A DNA stretch of 64,000 bases from Marinobacter salexigens (GCF_018860765.1 NZ_JAHKPV010000007.1:1-64000), one strand, 5' to 3'. Shown: positions 36,600-44,633, numbered from the stretch's first letter. Numbers and translations: made by a program. The notes: generated from the sequence alone by a model not told the origin.

Positions 36600-37663
36600 C
36601 AGCAGATTGCTTCGCGGAAAATCTTCTAAAATGGTACGACAACCACGGCAGGCATGACCTGCCGTGGCACCACAATCGAACTGCCTACCGGATTTGGGTT
36701 TCTGAAATCATGCTTCAGCAAACTCAGGTTGCCACGGTCATCCCCTATTATCTTGCGTTCATGGAACGCTTCCCAGACGTTCAATCTCTGGCGGAAGCAC
36801 CGGTTGACGATGTACTTAGCCACTGGTCTGGGCTTGGCTATTACGCACGAGCCCGCAACCTCCAAAACGCCGCTCAAACCGTTATGGACGAGTTCGGAGG
36901 CGCATTTCCCGACACACAGGAAGCGCTTGAAAGCCTTAAAGGTATAGGTCGCTCTACCGCGGCCGCGATTATTGCCCAAGCCTTCGGTAAGCGCGCAGCC
37001 ATTCTCGATGGCAACGTAAAACGTGTACTGGCTCGTTATCACGCAGTTCCCGGCTGGCCGGGGCAAACCTCCGTACTGAAGCAACTCTGGGAACATGCAG
37101 AGGAACACACACCGAGTGAGCGCATTCGAGACTATACTCAGGGCATCATGGACCTTGGCGCGATGGTGTGCACCCGCAGCCGACCCAAGTGTAACGACTG
37201 CCCTCTGCAAAAAGGCTGCGCAGCCTACGCCAGAAAAGAGACCAACCTCTACCCCGGCTCCAAGCCTAAAAAAGCAAAACCTGAGAAAACCACTTGGATG
37301 GTTATTCTGGAAGACCAAAACGGCCGAATCCTGCTGGAGCGCCGCCCGCCCAACGGCATCTGGGGCGGTTTGTGGAGCCTGCCGGAACTGGACCCAGCCT
37401 ATGGAGCCGATGAGCTACAGGAAGCTTGCGAACGCAACCTTGGGCTTGACTGCGGAGAACCCGAACTGATCAGTGGGTTTCGCCATACCTTCTCCCATTA
37501 CCACCTGCACATTCAGCCTGCCCGTCTGGGCGTTACCGGGCAGCAAGGCGTTAGAGATAATGGCCAGCACAAATGGTTGCACCGGCACGAAGCACTGGCA
37601 CTGGGTTTGCCCGCGCCTATCCGCACACTACTCACAAACCCGGAACAGGCCACCCTGCTCTGA
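36596..37663 (+). CDS. mutY: A/G-specific adenine glycosylase MutY
   Basis: Removes adenine mispaired with 8-oxoguanine. The 355 residues include the catalytic Glu in VSEIMLQQTQVATVIPYY (E about 36), the helix-hairpin-helix LKGIGRSTAAAI, the Asp in AAILDGNVKRVLARY, and the [4Fe-4S] cluster motif C-x6-C-x2-C-x5-C at about residues 192-208. A C-terminal NUDIX-like 8-oxoG recognition domain follows (WMVILEDQNGRILLERR, GIWGGLWSLPEL). The start is GTG 36596 in a GTGA overlap with asmA. yggX follows, a standard pairing. Confidence 0.97.
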   Translation: MTADCFAENLLKWYDNHGRHDLPWHHNRTAYRIWVSEIMLQQTQVATVIPYYLAFMERFPDVQSLAEAPVDDVLSHWSGLGYYARARNLQNAAQTVMDEFGGAFPDTQEALESLKGIGRSTAAAIIAQAFGKRAAILDGNVKRVLARYHAVPGWPGQTSVLKQLWEHAEEHTPSERIRDYTQGIMDLGAMVCTRSRPKCNDCPLQKGCAAYARKETNLYPGSKPKKAKPEKTTWMVILEDQNGRILLERRPPNGIWGGLWSLPELDPAYGADELQEACERNLGLDCGEPELISGFRHTFSHYHLHIQPARLGVTGQQGVRDNGQHKWLHRHEALALGLPAPIRTLLTNPEQATLL

Positions 37664-37739
37664 TAACAGGGCGGCCACACGCTCAGCCTGCACTATCTGA
37701 TATCATTCCAGCCACTTACCTTTTACAACAGGAGCGATC

Positions 37740-38012
37740 ATGAGCCGCACCGTTTTCTGCCGCAAACACCAGAAAGAACTCCAAGGCCTGGACTTCCCGC
37801 CCATGCCCGGCGCAAAAGGCCAAGATATCTACGAGAATATTTCCAAGCAGGCTTGGGAAGAATGGCAGCACGAACAAACCATGCTGATCAACGAAAAGCA
37901 CCTAAGCCTGATGGACCCCAATACCCGAAAATACTTGCAGGCCCAGATGGAGCATTTCTTCAATAATGAGCCTTTTGACAAGGCTGAAGGCTACGTACCA
38001 CCAGAGAAATGA
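37740..38012 (+). CDS. yggX: Fe(II) trafficking / oxidative damage protection protein YggX
   Basis: A 90-residue YggX family protein, complete from [20 protein letters not shown] (with the conserved N-terminal cysteine) to [19 protein letters not shown]. YggX helps protect Fe-S proteins from oxidation and is nearly always downstream of mutY, as here. AGGAGCG lies just before the ATG. The 76-base gap to mutY contains no clear terminator. Confidence 0.96.
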   Translation: MSRTVFCRKHQKELQGLDFPPMPGAKGQDIYENISKQAWEEWQHEQTMLINEKHLSLMDPNTRKYLQAQMEHFFNNEPFDKAEGYVPPEK

Positions 38013-38073
38013 TCCGGTTTTGGTTAAAGCCTGATCAACCCTGAAAAGATTCGGATATTTTTCAAGGCTGGCC

Positions 38074-38110
38074 TTGACTCACCACACCGAAACCGGTTTA
38101 ATAGCGCCCC
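38074..38110 (+). promoter_or_regulatory. Promoter of tRNA-Phe with GC-rich discriminator
   Basis: TTGACT at 38074-38079 and TTTAAT at 38097-38102 are spaced by 17 bases, followed by the GC-rich discriminator AGCGCCCC (38103-38110), typical of stringently controlled stable-RNA promoters. The predicted start is near 38109, about 25 bases before the mature tRNA. Confidence 0.7.
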
Positions 38111-38133
38111 GTTGCACAGCAGTATAGCAACTT

Positions 38134-38209
38134 GCCCGGATAGCTCAGTTGGTAGAGCAGAGGATTGAAAATCCTCGTGTCGGTGGTTCGATTCCGCCTC
38201 CGGGCACCA
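38134..38209 (+). tRNA. tRNA-Phe (GAA)
   Basis: A complete 76-nt tRNA with encoded CCA. The acceptor stem GCCCGGA (38134-38140) pairs with TCCGGGC (38199-38205). The D arm is AGCTCAGTTGGTAGAGC. The anticodon stem GAGGA/TCCTC encloses loop TTGAAAA, giving anticodon GAA at 38167-38169. The T arm contains GGTTCGATTCC. All stems pair. Confidence 0.98.
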
Positions 38210-38224
38210 TTAAGAATTCAGATG

Positions 38225-38248
38225 AAACCCGCCTTGTGCGGGTTTTTT
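38225..38248 (+). terminator. Rho-independent terminator after tRNA-Phe
   Basis: AAACCCGC, a 5-base loop and GCGGGTTT form an 8-bp stem followed directly by a T-run (GGTTTTTTCG). It ends the tRNA transcript 16 bases after the CCA. Confidence 0.9.
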
Positions 38249-38280
38249 CGTTTTTATACACCGGTGGCTGACAACAACGC

Positions 38281-39996
38281 TCAAGCCGCACAGCACACGC
38301 GGTTCCTCCCTCCAGTTTTCGCGTCATACAGCGCCTTATCGGCCCGGTTGGCGGCGGCTTCAAGGGACTCTTTAGCACTATTAATTTGCGTAACACCCAG
38401 ACTTACCGTGACCCGGATACTCACACCATCACCAACCTGAACGGAATGCTTTTCAACACCCTGCCTAATACGCTCAGCACAGCCTTTTGCTTCTGCATGA
38501 TCGGCACCGGGTAGCAGGACCATAAACTCCTCACCCCCAAAACGGGCAATCAGATCCCTATCGCGGCTGAATTTCTGGAGATTAACTGCCACACCTTTCA
38601 AAACCAGATCGCCTGCATGGTGCCCGTATGTGTCGTTCACCTTTTTGAAATAATCGATATCCAAGGTGACAACAGACACGGGCTCCCCTAAAGCCCTCGC
38701 CTTCTCAATCAGGCTCTCGCCTTCTGTCATAAAATACCGGCGATTATAAAGCTGGGTAAGCGGATCAGTGGCCGCCTGCCGCTTGAGCTCCCCTTGCTGG
38801 GCACGGATATCTTCCAAGACTTTAATTCGGTATGAAATGATGAACGCCAGCGTGATCGCTTCCAGCACTATGCCAATTCCCACACCGTGGCTATTGAGGT
38901 AGTTTGGTTCGATCACACCTTTGTAAAACAACACCGCGAATCCGTTGAACACAACGAAGAAGCTATGCCCCACAAGAAAGAATTTCGCCAAAGGATTGCC
39001 CTTCCGCCACATGGAGAGGCTTACTGAGAAGGTAACCAGCATCATCAGTGCCGCAAGGCTACTCGCAGGTATTAGAGCGGCTTCAATATCGAACAGCCCA
39101 TAACAAAACCCTCCAACAAGCAAAACCAGCAATCCGCTCAGAACCCTATGCTCGGTAATGTAAAACTCGCGGGTTTCAAAAATCGACATCATGAACAGCA
39201 CGAGGAAAATCGGCATGGTAAAGACCGATAGGTTCAATATGAAAACAGCGTCTCCGTATATATTGAAAGCTTCAGCAATCAAACCGTAGGACAGGGCTAT
39301 CCAGACAACGCCAGATATGAGGTATAGGGAGTAAAGGATGTTCTCTTTTTTGCTGGTGGCGAAGTAAAGCAGGCCATTATAAAACACCAGCGCCACCATC
39401 ATTCCCACCAGCAATGCGATGTCCAGATGCCCGCCCACCAAAGCCTTTCGTGAGTTTTGATCGTCATAGATTTCCGCAGCAAACCACTGATGCGAGTAGA
39501 GATGGCTGCGCACAAACAAAACCGTGGTTTCCCCCGCAGGCACTGAGAATGGATAGACCACGGTTCCTCGGTACATCAAAGGGTTATTGCTGGCATTGTT
39601 AAGATCCACTCTTGCCTGACCCACCAGACTCTGGGAGCGTTCCTCGTAAATCTCTAATGCTCGCACCTGAAAAGCCGCTGGCAAGTGCAGAAACAACGCC
39701 TTTGCCTCTGGCCCCGCGTTATCGAGCGTAATCCGGTGCCAAGTCACCGATGCGCCAGTACCGAGTGTTGCTGTGCTGTTTGTGGCTTCGAACGTCTTAT
39801 TCTGGGCAGTTTCGTACGTCAACGACTCTGAGCTATCTATAAAGTAGCCGACAGGAAAATCTGCCAACCGAACATCTTTACCGCCCACATCCTGAGCTGG
39901 CACTGCGTATGCTGCGACACTCACAAGCCACAACAGAAAAATGTACAGAATCAGTCTGCATGGCGCCGCACTGGGGGAGATAATCGGGAGGTACAT
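38281..39996 (-). CDS. 7TMR-DISM diguanylate cyclase (GGDEF)
   Basis: A 571-residue membrane sensor that makes c-di-GMP. Order: signal sequence (about 1-32), periplasmic 7TMR-DISM extracellular domain (about 35-185, FPVGYFIDSSESLTYE and VVYPFSVPAGETTVLFVRS), seven transmembrane helices (about 190-395), a short coiled coil (KVLEDIRAQQGELKRQ), and the GGDEF domain (about 410-571). The active site is GGEEF at about residue 485, preceded by the RxxD inhibitory site five residues upstream (RDRDLIARF), so product feedback is expected. The ligand of the DISM domain is unknown. AGGA lies 8 bases before the ATG. A decayed fragment of a related gene lies at 41820-42019. Confidence 0.93.
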   Translation of the reverse strand: MYLPIISPSAAPCRLILYIFLLWLVSVAAYAVPAQDVGGKDVRLADFPVGYFIDSSESLTYETAQNKTFEATNSTATLGTGASVTWHRITLDNAGPEAKALFLHLPAAFQVRALEIYEERSQSLVGQARVDLNNASNNPLMYRGTVVYPFSVPAGETTVLFVRSHLYSHQWFAAEIYDDQNSRKALVGGHLDIALLVGMMVALVFYNGLLYFATSKKENILYSLYLISGVVWIALSYGLIAEAFNIYGDAVFILNLSVFTMPIFLVLFMMSIFETREFYITEHRVLSGLLVLLVGGFCYGLFDIEAALIPASSLAALMMLVTFSVSLSMWRKGNPLAKFFLVGHSFFVVFNGFAVLFYKGVIEPNYLNSHGVGIGIVLEAITLAFIISYRIKVLEDIRAQQGELKRQAATDPLTQLYNRRYFMTEGESLIEKARALGEPVSVVTLDIDYFKKVNDTYGHHAGDLVLKGVAVNLQKFSRDRDLIARFGGEEFMVLLPGADHAEAKGCAERIRQGVEKHSVQVGDGVSIRVTVSLGVTQINSAKESLEAAANRADKALYDAKTGGRNRVCCAA

Positions 39997-40240
39997 GGGA
40001 GCTATCCTTGTGCATACACATACCGGATATTGACCACTCCGGTTTTTAACTGCAATTTTTAGTCATTGCCATGACAGCTTCAACAGTTTTTGGAGGCGGC
40101 TATAGGTCAGCCTCTGGCCGCTCGAAAAATCAAACAAGAGCTGAAATACACCGACCTGAACAAAGAACTGACGCAAGATGCTGAATAGCCCCGAGGCCCC
40201 TGACCGTATTGAGCTTTAAACACAGCGTGGGGCTCCAGAA
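39997..40240. other. Non-coding stretch upstream of the diguanylate cyclase gene
   Basis: No convincing gene lies between the cyclase start and the hairpin group at 40241. A short frame following a TGA near 40074 reads AARKIKQELKYTDLNKELTQ and stops at a TAG near 40189. It has no start codon with a ribosome site and could be a gene scrap. The promoter of the cyclase gene should be here, but I see no clear -35/-10 pair. Confidence 0.4.
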
Positions 40241-40334
40241 ATTACCAGTATGCAAAAAACGCATACCGGTAATATTGGACATGTCGAGAACTGCTAAAGA
40301 ATTCTTAGCAGTTCAGTTGGTGCAAATTTTGCAC
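40241..40334. repeat. Three consecutive hairpins downstream of the PIN toxin gene
   Basis: Hairpin 1: 40241-40253 with 40261-40273 (13 bp, one mismatch, 7-base loop; ATTACCAGTATGC). Hairpin 2: 40288-40297 with 40305-40314 (10 bp perfect, 7-base loop; GAACTGCTAA). Hairpin 3: 40320-40326 with 40328-40334 (GTGCAAA, 7 bp around one base). None has a clear T-run on either strand. They sit about 90-185 bases after the PIN gene stop and could be a processed RNA, a transcription barrier or part of a mobile-element end. Confidence 0.6.
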
Positions 40335-40425
40335 ACACTGCCCGAGCGGAGAATTGCGCGATCCTTCCGGCATTTCCGGATAGTTCAAACCAAGTAGTGC
40401 GGATGTTCCGTTTTGGAACCCATCG

Positions 40426-40992
40426 TTAAAGGAAATCCGCAAACTCCCGAAGCTTCGAGACCGTTTGAGGCAACTGCTGCTTTTGCAGTGTTGCCAAAAA
40501 CGTATCAACCGTAAGCGGCGGATTCTTAAGCGCTGAACGCTGCGCCTGAAAAGCGCGGAGACACGATGTGGATGCCATGTCGATCTGGTAAAGAATAAAG
40601 TCGTCCGGGTGAATCACTTCAATATCGTACTGGCGAAGCGCTGCTGCGGGAAAATCTTTCTGGTTGAAAGTAACAATAGCGTTAGCGTTACAACGGATGG
40701 CCGCTGCCAGCACGTGGCGATCATCTGGGTCCGGAAGTTCCAGCCCCTCTATAAGGGGCTCGTACCCATATACTTTTGCATCGCGCACATGCCGGTCCAT
40801 CAGCTCCCTCGCTCGCAACAAGCTTTCCGGCGAATGCTTTTTGGCTCTCAGCAGCGCATTAATCCATTCATCATGGATATGATCCGTCCAGTGCGCCTTG
40901 AACAGGTCCGTCAATGCCAGGCGCATCAGCGCATCTCGCAAGGGCGCGGGATACAAGACACAGGCATCGAAAACGACGGCAAACTTGCTCAT
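40426..40992 (-). CDS. PIN-domain protein, probable toxin of a TA pair
   Basis: A 188-residue protein with a PIN nuclease domain in the first about 140 residues. The acidic metal ligands are visible in order: FAVVFDACVLYP (D about 9), HDEWINALL (E about 42), LPDPDDRHVLAAA (D about 89-93) and IVTFNQKDF (D about 115). The C-terminal 50 residues are helical and may contact the antitoxin. PIN toxins cut RNA. It follows the HTH protein gene by 6 bases on the same strand, which is the usual antitoxin-first layout. Confidence 0.85.
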   Translation of the reverse strand: MSKFAVVFDACVLYPAPLRDALMRLALTDLFKAHWTDHIHDEWINALLRAKKHSPESLLRARELMDRHVRDAKVYGYEPLIEGLELPDPDDRHVLAAAIRCNANAIVTFNQKDFPAAALRQYDIEVIHPDDFILYQIDMASTSCLRAFQAQRSALKNPPLTVDTFLATLQKQQLPQTVSKLREFADFL

Positions 40993-40998
40993 TTCCTG

Positions 40999-41451
40999 TT
41001 AGTACCCCATTCCTTCGTTCTGAGAAAGTTCCGCCAATTCGTCCAGCGCTGAGTGCCGCTCGCGGTCTACCTGTTCCTTGTAGCTCAATACATCTTGCAA
41101 CTTTACTCGCCGGTGAGCACCCACCTTTCGAAACGGAATATCTCCTGCTTCCAACAACTTTACGAGGAAGGGGCGACTAACATTCAATAGGTTTGCCGCG
41201 TCCTGTGTGCTGATTTCCTGATGATAAGGGATAAGACTGATAGCATTACCCTGCGACACTTCCGCTAGCACGTCCAACAGTATTTGCAGCACATGCCCCG
41301 GCAACACCAACTCATCTGCCTCGCCGTTGCCGCCATGCAGCGAGAGCTGTACCCGGTCCACATCCGTGTACTTGGACAAGGTGCGGCTGGAAACCTTGGC
41401 CTGCTCAACCTCTGTCGCCGTTGGCAAATGCACAATTTTTTGAGCAGACAT
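40999..41451 (-). CDS. Excisionase-type HTH protein, probable antitoxin
   Basis: A 150-residue protein with an excisionase/MerR-like helix-turn-helix in its middle (about 85-137: EISTQDAANLLNVSRPFLVK and AHRRVKLQDVLSYKEQ). The acidic C-terminus (DELAELSQNEGMGY) would fit neutralisation of the PIN protein. The start is ATG 41451 because AGGAGG lies 6 bases upstream; the longer ORF to 41490 lacks a site. It likely represses its own promoter through the tandem repeats at 41507-41542. First gene of the TA pair. Confidence 0.82.
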   Translation of the reverse strand: MSAQKIVHLPTATEVEQAKVSSRTLSKYTDVDRVQLSLHGGNGEADELVLPGHVLQILLDVLAEVSQGNAISLIPYHQEISTQDAANLLNVSRPFLVKLLEAGDIPFRKVGAHRRVKLQDVLSYKEQVDRERHSALDELAELSQNEGMGY

Positions 41452-41506
41452 AGCGTCCTCCTGATATGCAAATGACAACTGTCTGGCCACCCATTATGCC
41501 GACCAA

Positions 41507-41542
41507 ACGAAATAAACGAAACAATCGAAATAGACGATTTTG
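41507..41542. promoter_or_regulatory. Four 9-bp tandem repeats upstream of the antitoxin gene
   Basis: ACGAAATAA, ACGAAACAA, TCGAAATAG and ACGATTTTG follow one another with an exact 9-base period; the CGA core recurs at 41508, 41517, 41526 and 41535. They end 56 bases before the antitoxin ATG, and a possible -10 (CATAAT, minus strand, 41498-41493) lies between. The arrangement suggests an operator array for cooperative binding by the HTH antitoxin. Confidence 0.6.
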
Positions 41543-41819
41543 CTATAAGTACGTTCAAGCTGTAGCCATACCCCCCCCCGATAAATAGCTATGCGTCATC
41601 ACTGCCAACACCCAACCTTTGTTCTCATCCCACCCCTACCACTAAATGTGGTGCCCATACCTCACAAGTCATGCTGACTGCGTGAAGCCTGCCCCGACCA
41701 GAAATGGTATTGCCGGTTTGTGAGGAAAAATCAATCGCGCTTGCAGCAGTGCTAGCGGAGGCCCGGAGCCATGACCTGAACATGGTTAAAACTAACTTAG
41801 CGGACAGGGACAGGGCCTG
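41543..41819. other. Non-coding stretch with a nine-C run
   Basis: No supported gene. It contains a run of nine C at 41571-41579, a possible slippage-prone tract. An open frame on the minus strand at 41625-41894 has no ribosome site or family resemblance. Confidence 0.4.
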
Positions 41820-42019
41820 CGCGTGTGGAAAATTGAGAGATCCTGCCCCCATATGCTGAGGGTTTGCCACACAAGGACTATCCAGACGGCACAAGATATG
41901 AGGAAGAGATAGCTGCGACCTTGGTTTCCCCCACAGGCACCGATAATGGATAGACTGAGACTCCTCGGTACGTCAAAAAGATTATTGCTGGCACTGTTAG
42001 GATCCGCCATTGCCTGACT
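41820..42019 (-). pseudogene. Decayed fragment of a second 7TMR-DISM sensor gene
   Basis: The DNA at about 41918-42019 is a diverged copy of 39529-39620 in the diguanylate cyclase gene. Shared runs include GGTTTCCCCC, AATGGATAGAC and TCCTCGGTAC, and the match ends in TTGCCTGAC; I estimate about four in five bases identical by eye. The segment 41878-41906 matches 39297-39325 (CTATCCAGAC, then AGATATGAGG). Translated on the minus strand it gives LISCAVWIVLVWQTLSIWGQ, matching LISGVVWIALSYGLIAEAF of the intact sensor, and DPNSASNN matching VDLNNASNN. Relative to the intact gene about 175-200 bp between the two matches are missing. It is a gene relic. Confidence 0.7.
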
Positions 42020-42108
42020 ATGGGAAGGGGTTATCGACACTCTTGTTAACCGTAGAAGGGAGCAATCATGGTCACTTGCCAGTCAATACAACAACGCGTC
42101 AACACTCC

Positions 42109-42555
42109 CTAGGGAGCTGGAACACCATTCTTCCGGAAAGCTCTTACATTTTGCAGCTCTCGCTCGCACCGCTCAAAAGAAAAATTCCGCAGATAAAAGC
42201 TTTCAGGGCTATCGCCATCCCTGAGATCCAAATCTGATCGACTCTCGTGAAGCTTGGTCACAGTTGCCGCAACTGCATCCGGGCTCCACCCGGCCTCATC
42301 CGTCAGGTCCTGCACCTCAAAAGCAGCGTTACGGTAACGCTCCCCACTAACACCATCATTGCGATATGTGTCTGCGGTGTTAGCACAGAGTAGAAGATCC
42401 ACATATGCGGTCGCCGCTGGCATTAAGCGCTTGTGGTATAACAATTCCTCGCCAACTGCATCGGCTGCCGGTACACATGAGACGGCTACACACAGGAGAT
42501 AATGAATATACCGAATTGGAGTGAACCTTTTTTCAAACAACTTTATCTTCGCCAT
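42109..42555 (-). CDS. Hypothetical exported protein (cassette gene 3)
   Basis: A 148-residue protein with an N-terminal signal-like segment (about 12-32, YIHYLLCVAVSCVPAADA) and a soluble, acidic, cysteine-containing body (LLCANTADTYRNDG, ERCERELQNVRAF). I recognise no family. It overlaps the end of the preceding membrane-protein gene by 23 bases, so it is the third member of a coupled three-gene unit on the minus strand. Confidence 0.6.
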   Translation of the reverse strand: MAKIKLFEKRFTPIRYIHYLLCVAVSCVPAADAVGEELLYHKRLMPAATAYVDLLLCANTADTYRNDGVSGERYRNAAFEVQDLTDEAGWSPDAVAATVTKLHESRSDLDLRDGDSPESFYLRNFSFERCERELQNVRAFRKNGVPAP

Positions 42556-42841
42556 CTTTTCTTTCTGTCTGCTGCACTAGCGTATCAAGCACGATTTTAT
42601 AACCGGCATGCAGCACAAGCGCAATTACAGGCCAAATTGCAGCGCTGAGCCAAAGGGTCGGCTCAGCGCCAAAGTAAGAAGAGATCAGAGTTACAGAGAG
42701 AGATATAAAAAATGCTGGAGCACCTACTAATCTAGGCCAAAGCCGTTCCTCCCTACTAACATTTCCGTTAACCAAGGCGCTAAGCGAGACGTAGTAAGTG
42801 AACGCCCCAAGCAACCCTGTGACAAGAAGTATTACCGCCAT
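42533..42841 (-). CDS. Hypothetical membrane protein (cassette gene 2)
   Basis: A 102-residue protein with three predicted transmembrane helices (about 2-19, 39-60, 66-85) and a charged C-terminus (QQTERKDGEDKVV). ATG 42841 begins one base after the TAG of the upstream gene; an in-frame TTG at 42862 is the alternative and would overlap it. No family recognised. Overlap with both neighbours indicates coupled translation. Confidence 0.6.
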   Translation of the reverse strand: MAVILLVTGLLGAFTYYVSLSALVNGNVSREERLWPRLVGAPAFFISLSVTLISSYFGAEPTLWLSAAIWPVIALVLHAGYKIVLDTLVQQTERKDGEDKVV

Positions 42842-42842
42842 T

Positions 42843-43502
42843 CTATAGGTCGCTGTACGCAAGCAGCCCGCGAGCGGCGAGCTCCCGTTTCGCCATTTCA
42901 GACTCTTTATTTGCCATAATATTTAAGCCGGAAATAACGATAATGGCGGGTATGCTCATCATACCGATACCCGATACAATTCGATTCTGAAAGCCTAAGC
43001 GGCGCGCGATTTCTTTGACAAGCCCGCTTTCCTTGAAGGGCTCAAGAATCTGACTGGCCTGAGCTCTCAACCCATTCTTGGATGTGTAATAAATAGCCCC
43101 TGCCAATGCCCCCACTGTAAAGTTTGGCACGGAAACTGGGTTCATTTGAGCGGTAATCGCGGCTGTTGTTTTTGAGAACTGGAAAAACTCCAGAAGCTCT
43201 TCGTCGGACAGAGACCACATATACCAGTATGGCTGAACACTTTGATCTACTACGAGTGTCTGCAGGCGTTGCGTTATATGGCCTCTCGGCACCTCATCTC
43301 TTATTGACCTATTCACTTCAGCACGAGCTGAGGCGGGAAGGTGCCTAAATACAGCAATTCCATTCAAGATAGGAGCATACAAGTCCGGGGAAGCGGAAAT
43401 CTGGGCTTTATAATTTCTTAAGCCCATCAAATCGGCAAGAGCAAGCAGAGGAGAGTTCTGAAAATCAGAGGTAACATAACGATCAGCGGCTACACTGTTC
43501 AT
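42843..43502 (-). CDS. Hypothetical protein with C-terminal membrane helix (cassette gene 1)
   Basis: A 219-residue protein: soluble N-terminal about 115 residues rich in helices (RSIRDEVPRGHITQRLQTLV), a hydrophobic stretch near 122-140 (NFTVGALAGAIYYTS), and a clear transmembrane helix near 175-196 (GIGMMSIPAIIVISGLNIMA), ending in a short charged tail. AAGGAA lies 8 bases before the ATG. No family recognised. It is the first gene of the three-gene cassette 43502-42109. Confidence 0.65.
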   Translation of the reverse strand: MNSVAADRYVTSDFQNSPLLALADLMGLRNYKAQISASPDLYAPILNGIAVFRHLPASARAEVNRSIRDEVPRGHITQRLQTLVVDQSVQPYWYMWSLSDEELLEFFQFSKTTAAITAQMNPVSVPNFTVGALAGAIYYTSKNGLRAQASQILEPFKESGLVKEIARRLGFQNRIVSGIGMMSIPAIIVISGLNIMANKESEMAKRELAARGLLAYSDL

Positions 43503-44160
43503 AAACTATTCCTTGTCGTAAAAGTTTGACGATCCTGTCATTTAACCTTCAGGCATAATCACCTAGGTTGACTTTTCTGTCAATAGCTTCGAATCTCACT
43601 ACCTATTGACCCGCTGCCGATGTAATGTCGAAGTACAAATAAAAATAATGAGGGCAGCAATGGCCGATCGTTACGTGGCATTTTCAATTCCTTTTTTTGC
43701 TCTTGAATCGCTCTATTTCTGGCGAAAAACCGCACATCGTTGCAGCTGAACGATAGCCTCACCGACATGAGCTGCGGCATTGTTACGCTGATTTTTCAGC
43801 TCTTTGCCAAGGGCAGGCTTTTTCTACTCTCGGGGACACCGCCTGCCCCATACCGTGAACTTCATATGGAGCGGCGACCTGCCCGATCGAAGTATTTGCA
43901 ACTCTTCTGCTATGGCGGGGTGATCGTGTTTTGGGACAAGATTTTCGGCAATTGGTCTGGACAAAAAACCACTTAGGTCGTATTGCTCACAGCGCCCCCT
44001 CCCATTATCATCAGCCAGCCTTTTCAATTTCATAAAGCCAGAAAAACCAAGTAAGGGCATATACTTAGCGTTAACAAATTTCAACAGAAGAGGCCGCGCG
44101 CAAACACTATCCTTAACGCCCTATTCACCCCCCGCCTCTTCAAAAGGATATCCAACGCTT
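43503..44160. other. Gene-poor stretch between the unknown cassette and the globin gene
   Basis: Only short overlapping frames (for example plus-strand 43740-43976, minus-strand 43824-44084) are present. None has a convincing ribosome site or recognisable family. It must hold the promoter of the cassette, near 43503-43560, and that of the globin gene, near 44100-44160. I see no repeat or insertion-sequence end. Confidence 0.4.
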
Positions 44161-44553
44161 ATGAAAGATACTGATCTGGTTTTCCAAAGCTATGGAAGAT
44201 GCTGCAACAGTGACCAGTTTTTTGTGGATTTTTACGACTACTTTATGTCGAGCTCAGACGCTATCAAAAAGCGCTTTGTGAACACAGATATGCCTGCACA
44301 GCGTCACCTGCTTCGGAATGGCGTTATGCAGCTTATTCTCACTGCACGCGGCATGCCGGACCGTAAACTTAGGGCACTTGGCGAGAGCCATAACCGGAAT
44401 CATTTCAACATCAATCCGGAATGGTATTCACTTTGGTTGGATGCCCTGATGAAGACCGTGCGCCTTCATGACCCTGAGTACACCCCTAAGCTTGAAAAAG
44501 CCTGGCGAGACGTATTAACGCCGGGGATTGATCTTATCCGTGGGGCCTACTAG
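44161..44553 (+). CDS. Globin family protein
   Basis: A 130-residue single-domain globin. The fold is recognisable from FQSYGRCCNSDQFFVDFYDYFMSS (A-B-C helices, split here as FQSYGRCCNSDQFF and VDFYDYFMSS), then the F-helix segment LRALGESHNRNHFNINPEWY. In it, one of the histidines of SHNRNH (near residues 82-86) should be the proximal haem ligand, followed by WLDALMKTVRLHDPEY (G-H helices). It could sense or bind O2 or NO, or be a simple haem protein. It stands alone upstream of a SulP transporter gene. Confidence 0.8.
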   Translation: MKDTDLVFQSYGRCCNSDQFFVDFYDYFMSSSDAIKKRFVNTDMPAQRHLLRNGVMQLILTARGMPDRKLRALGESHNRNHFNINPEWYSLWLDALMKTVRLHDPEYTPKLEKAWRDVLTPGIDLIRGAY

Positions 44554-44633
44554 AAGCCTAACGGATACTTCTTGATTCGGCCTGTTGATTTCCACACACT
44601 TGAAGCCCAGCCCCCAAGCGATAAACTGCGCTT

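Noticed and set aside
40209-40397. Plus-strand ORF of 62 aa after the diguanylate cyclase gene
   Set aside because: It runs through all three hairpins, has no ribosome site and no recognisable domain.
41625-41894. Minus-strand ORF of 89 aa
   Set aside because: Overlaps the sensor-gene relic in another frame, with no ribosome site or family resemblance.
43740-43976. Plus-strand ORF of 78 aa in the gap before the globin gene
   Set aside because: No ribosome site, composition like non-coding DNA, and a competing frame on the other strand at 43824-44084.
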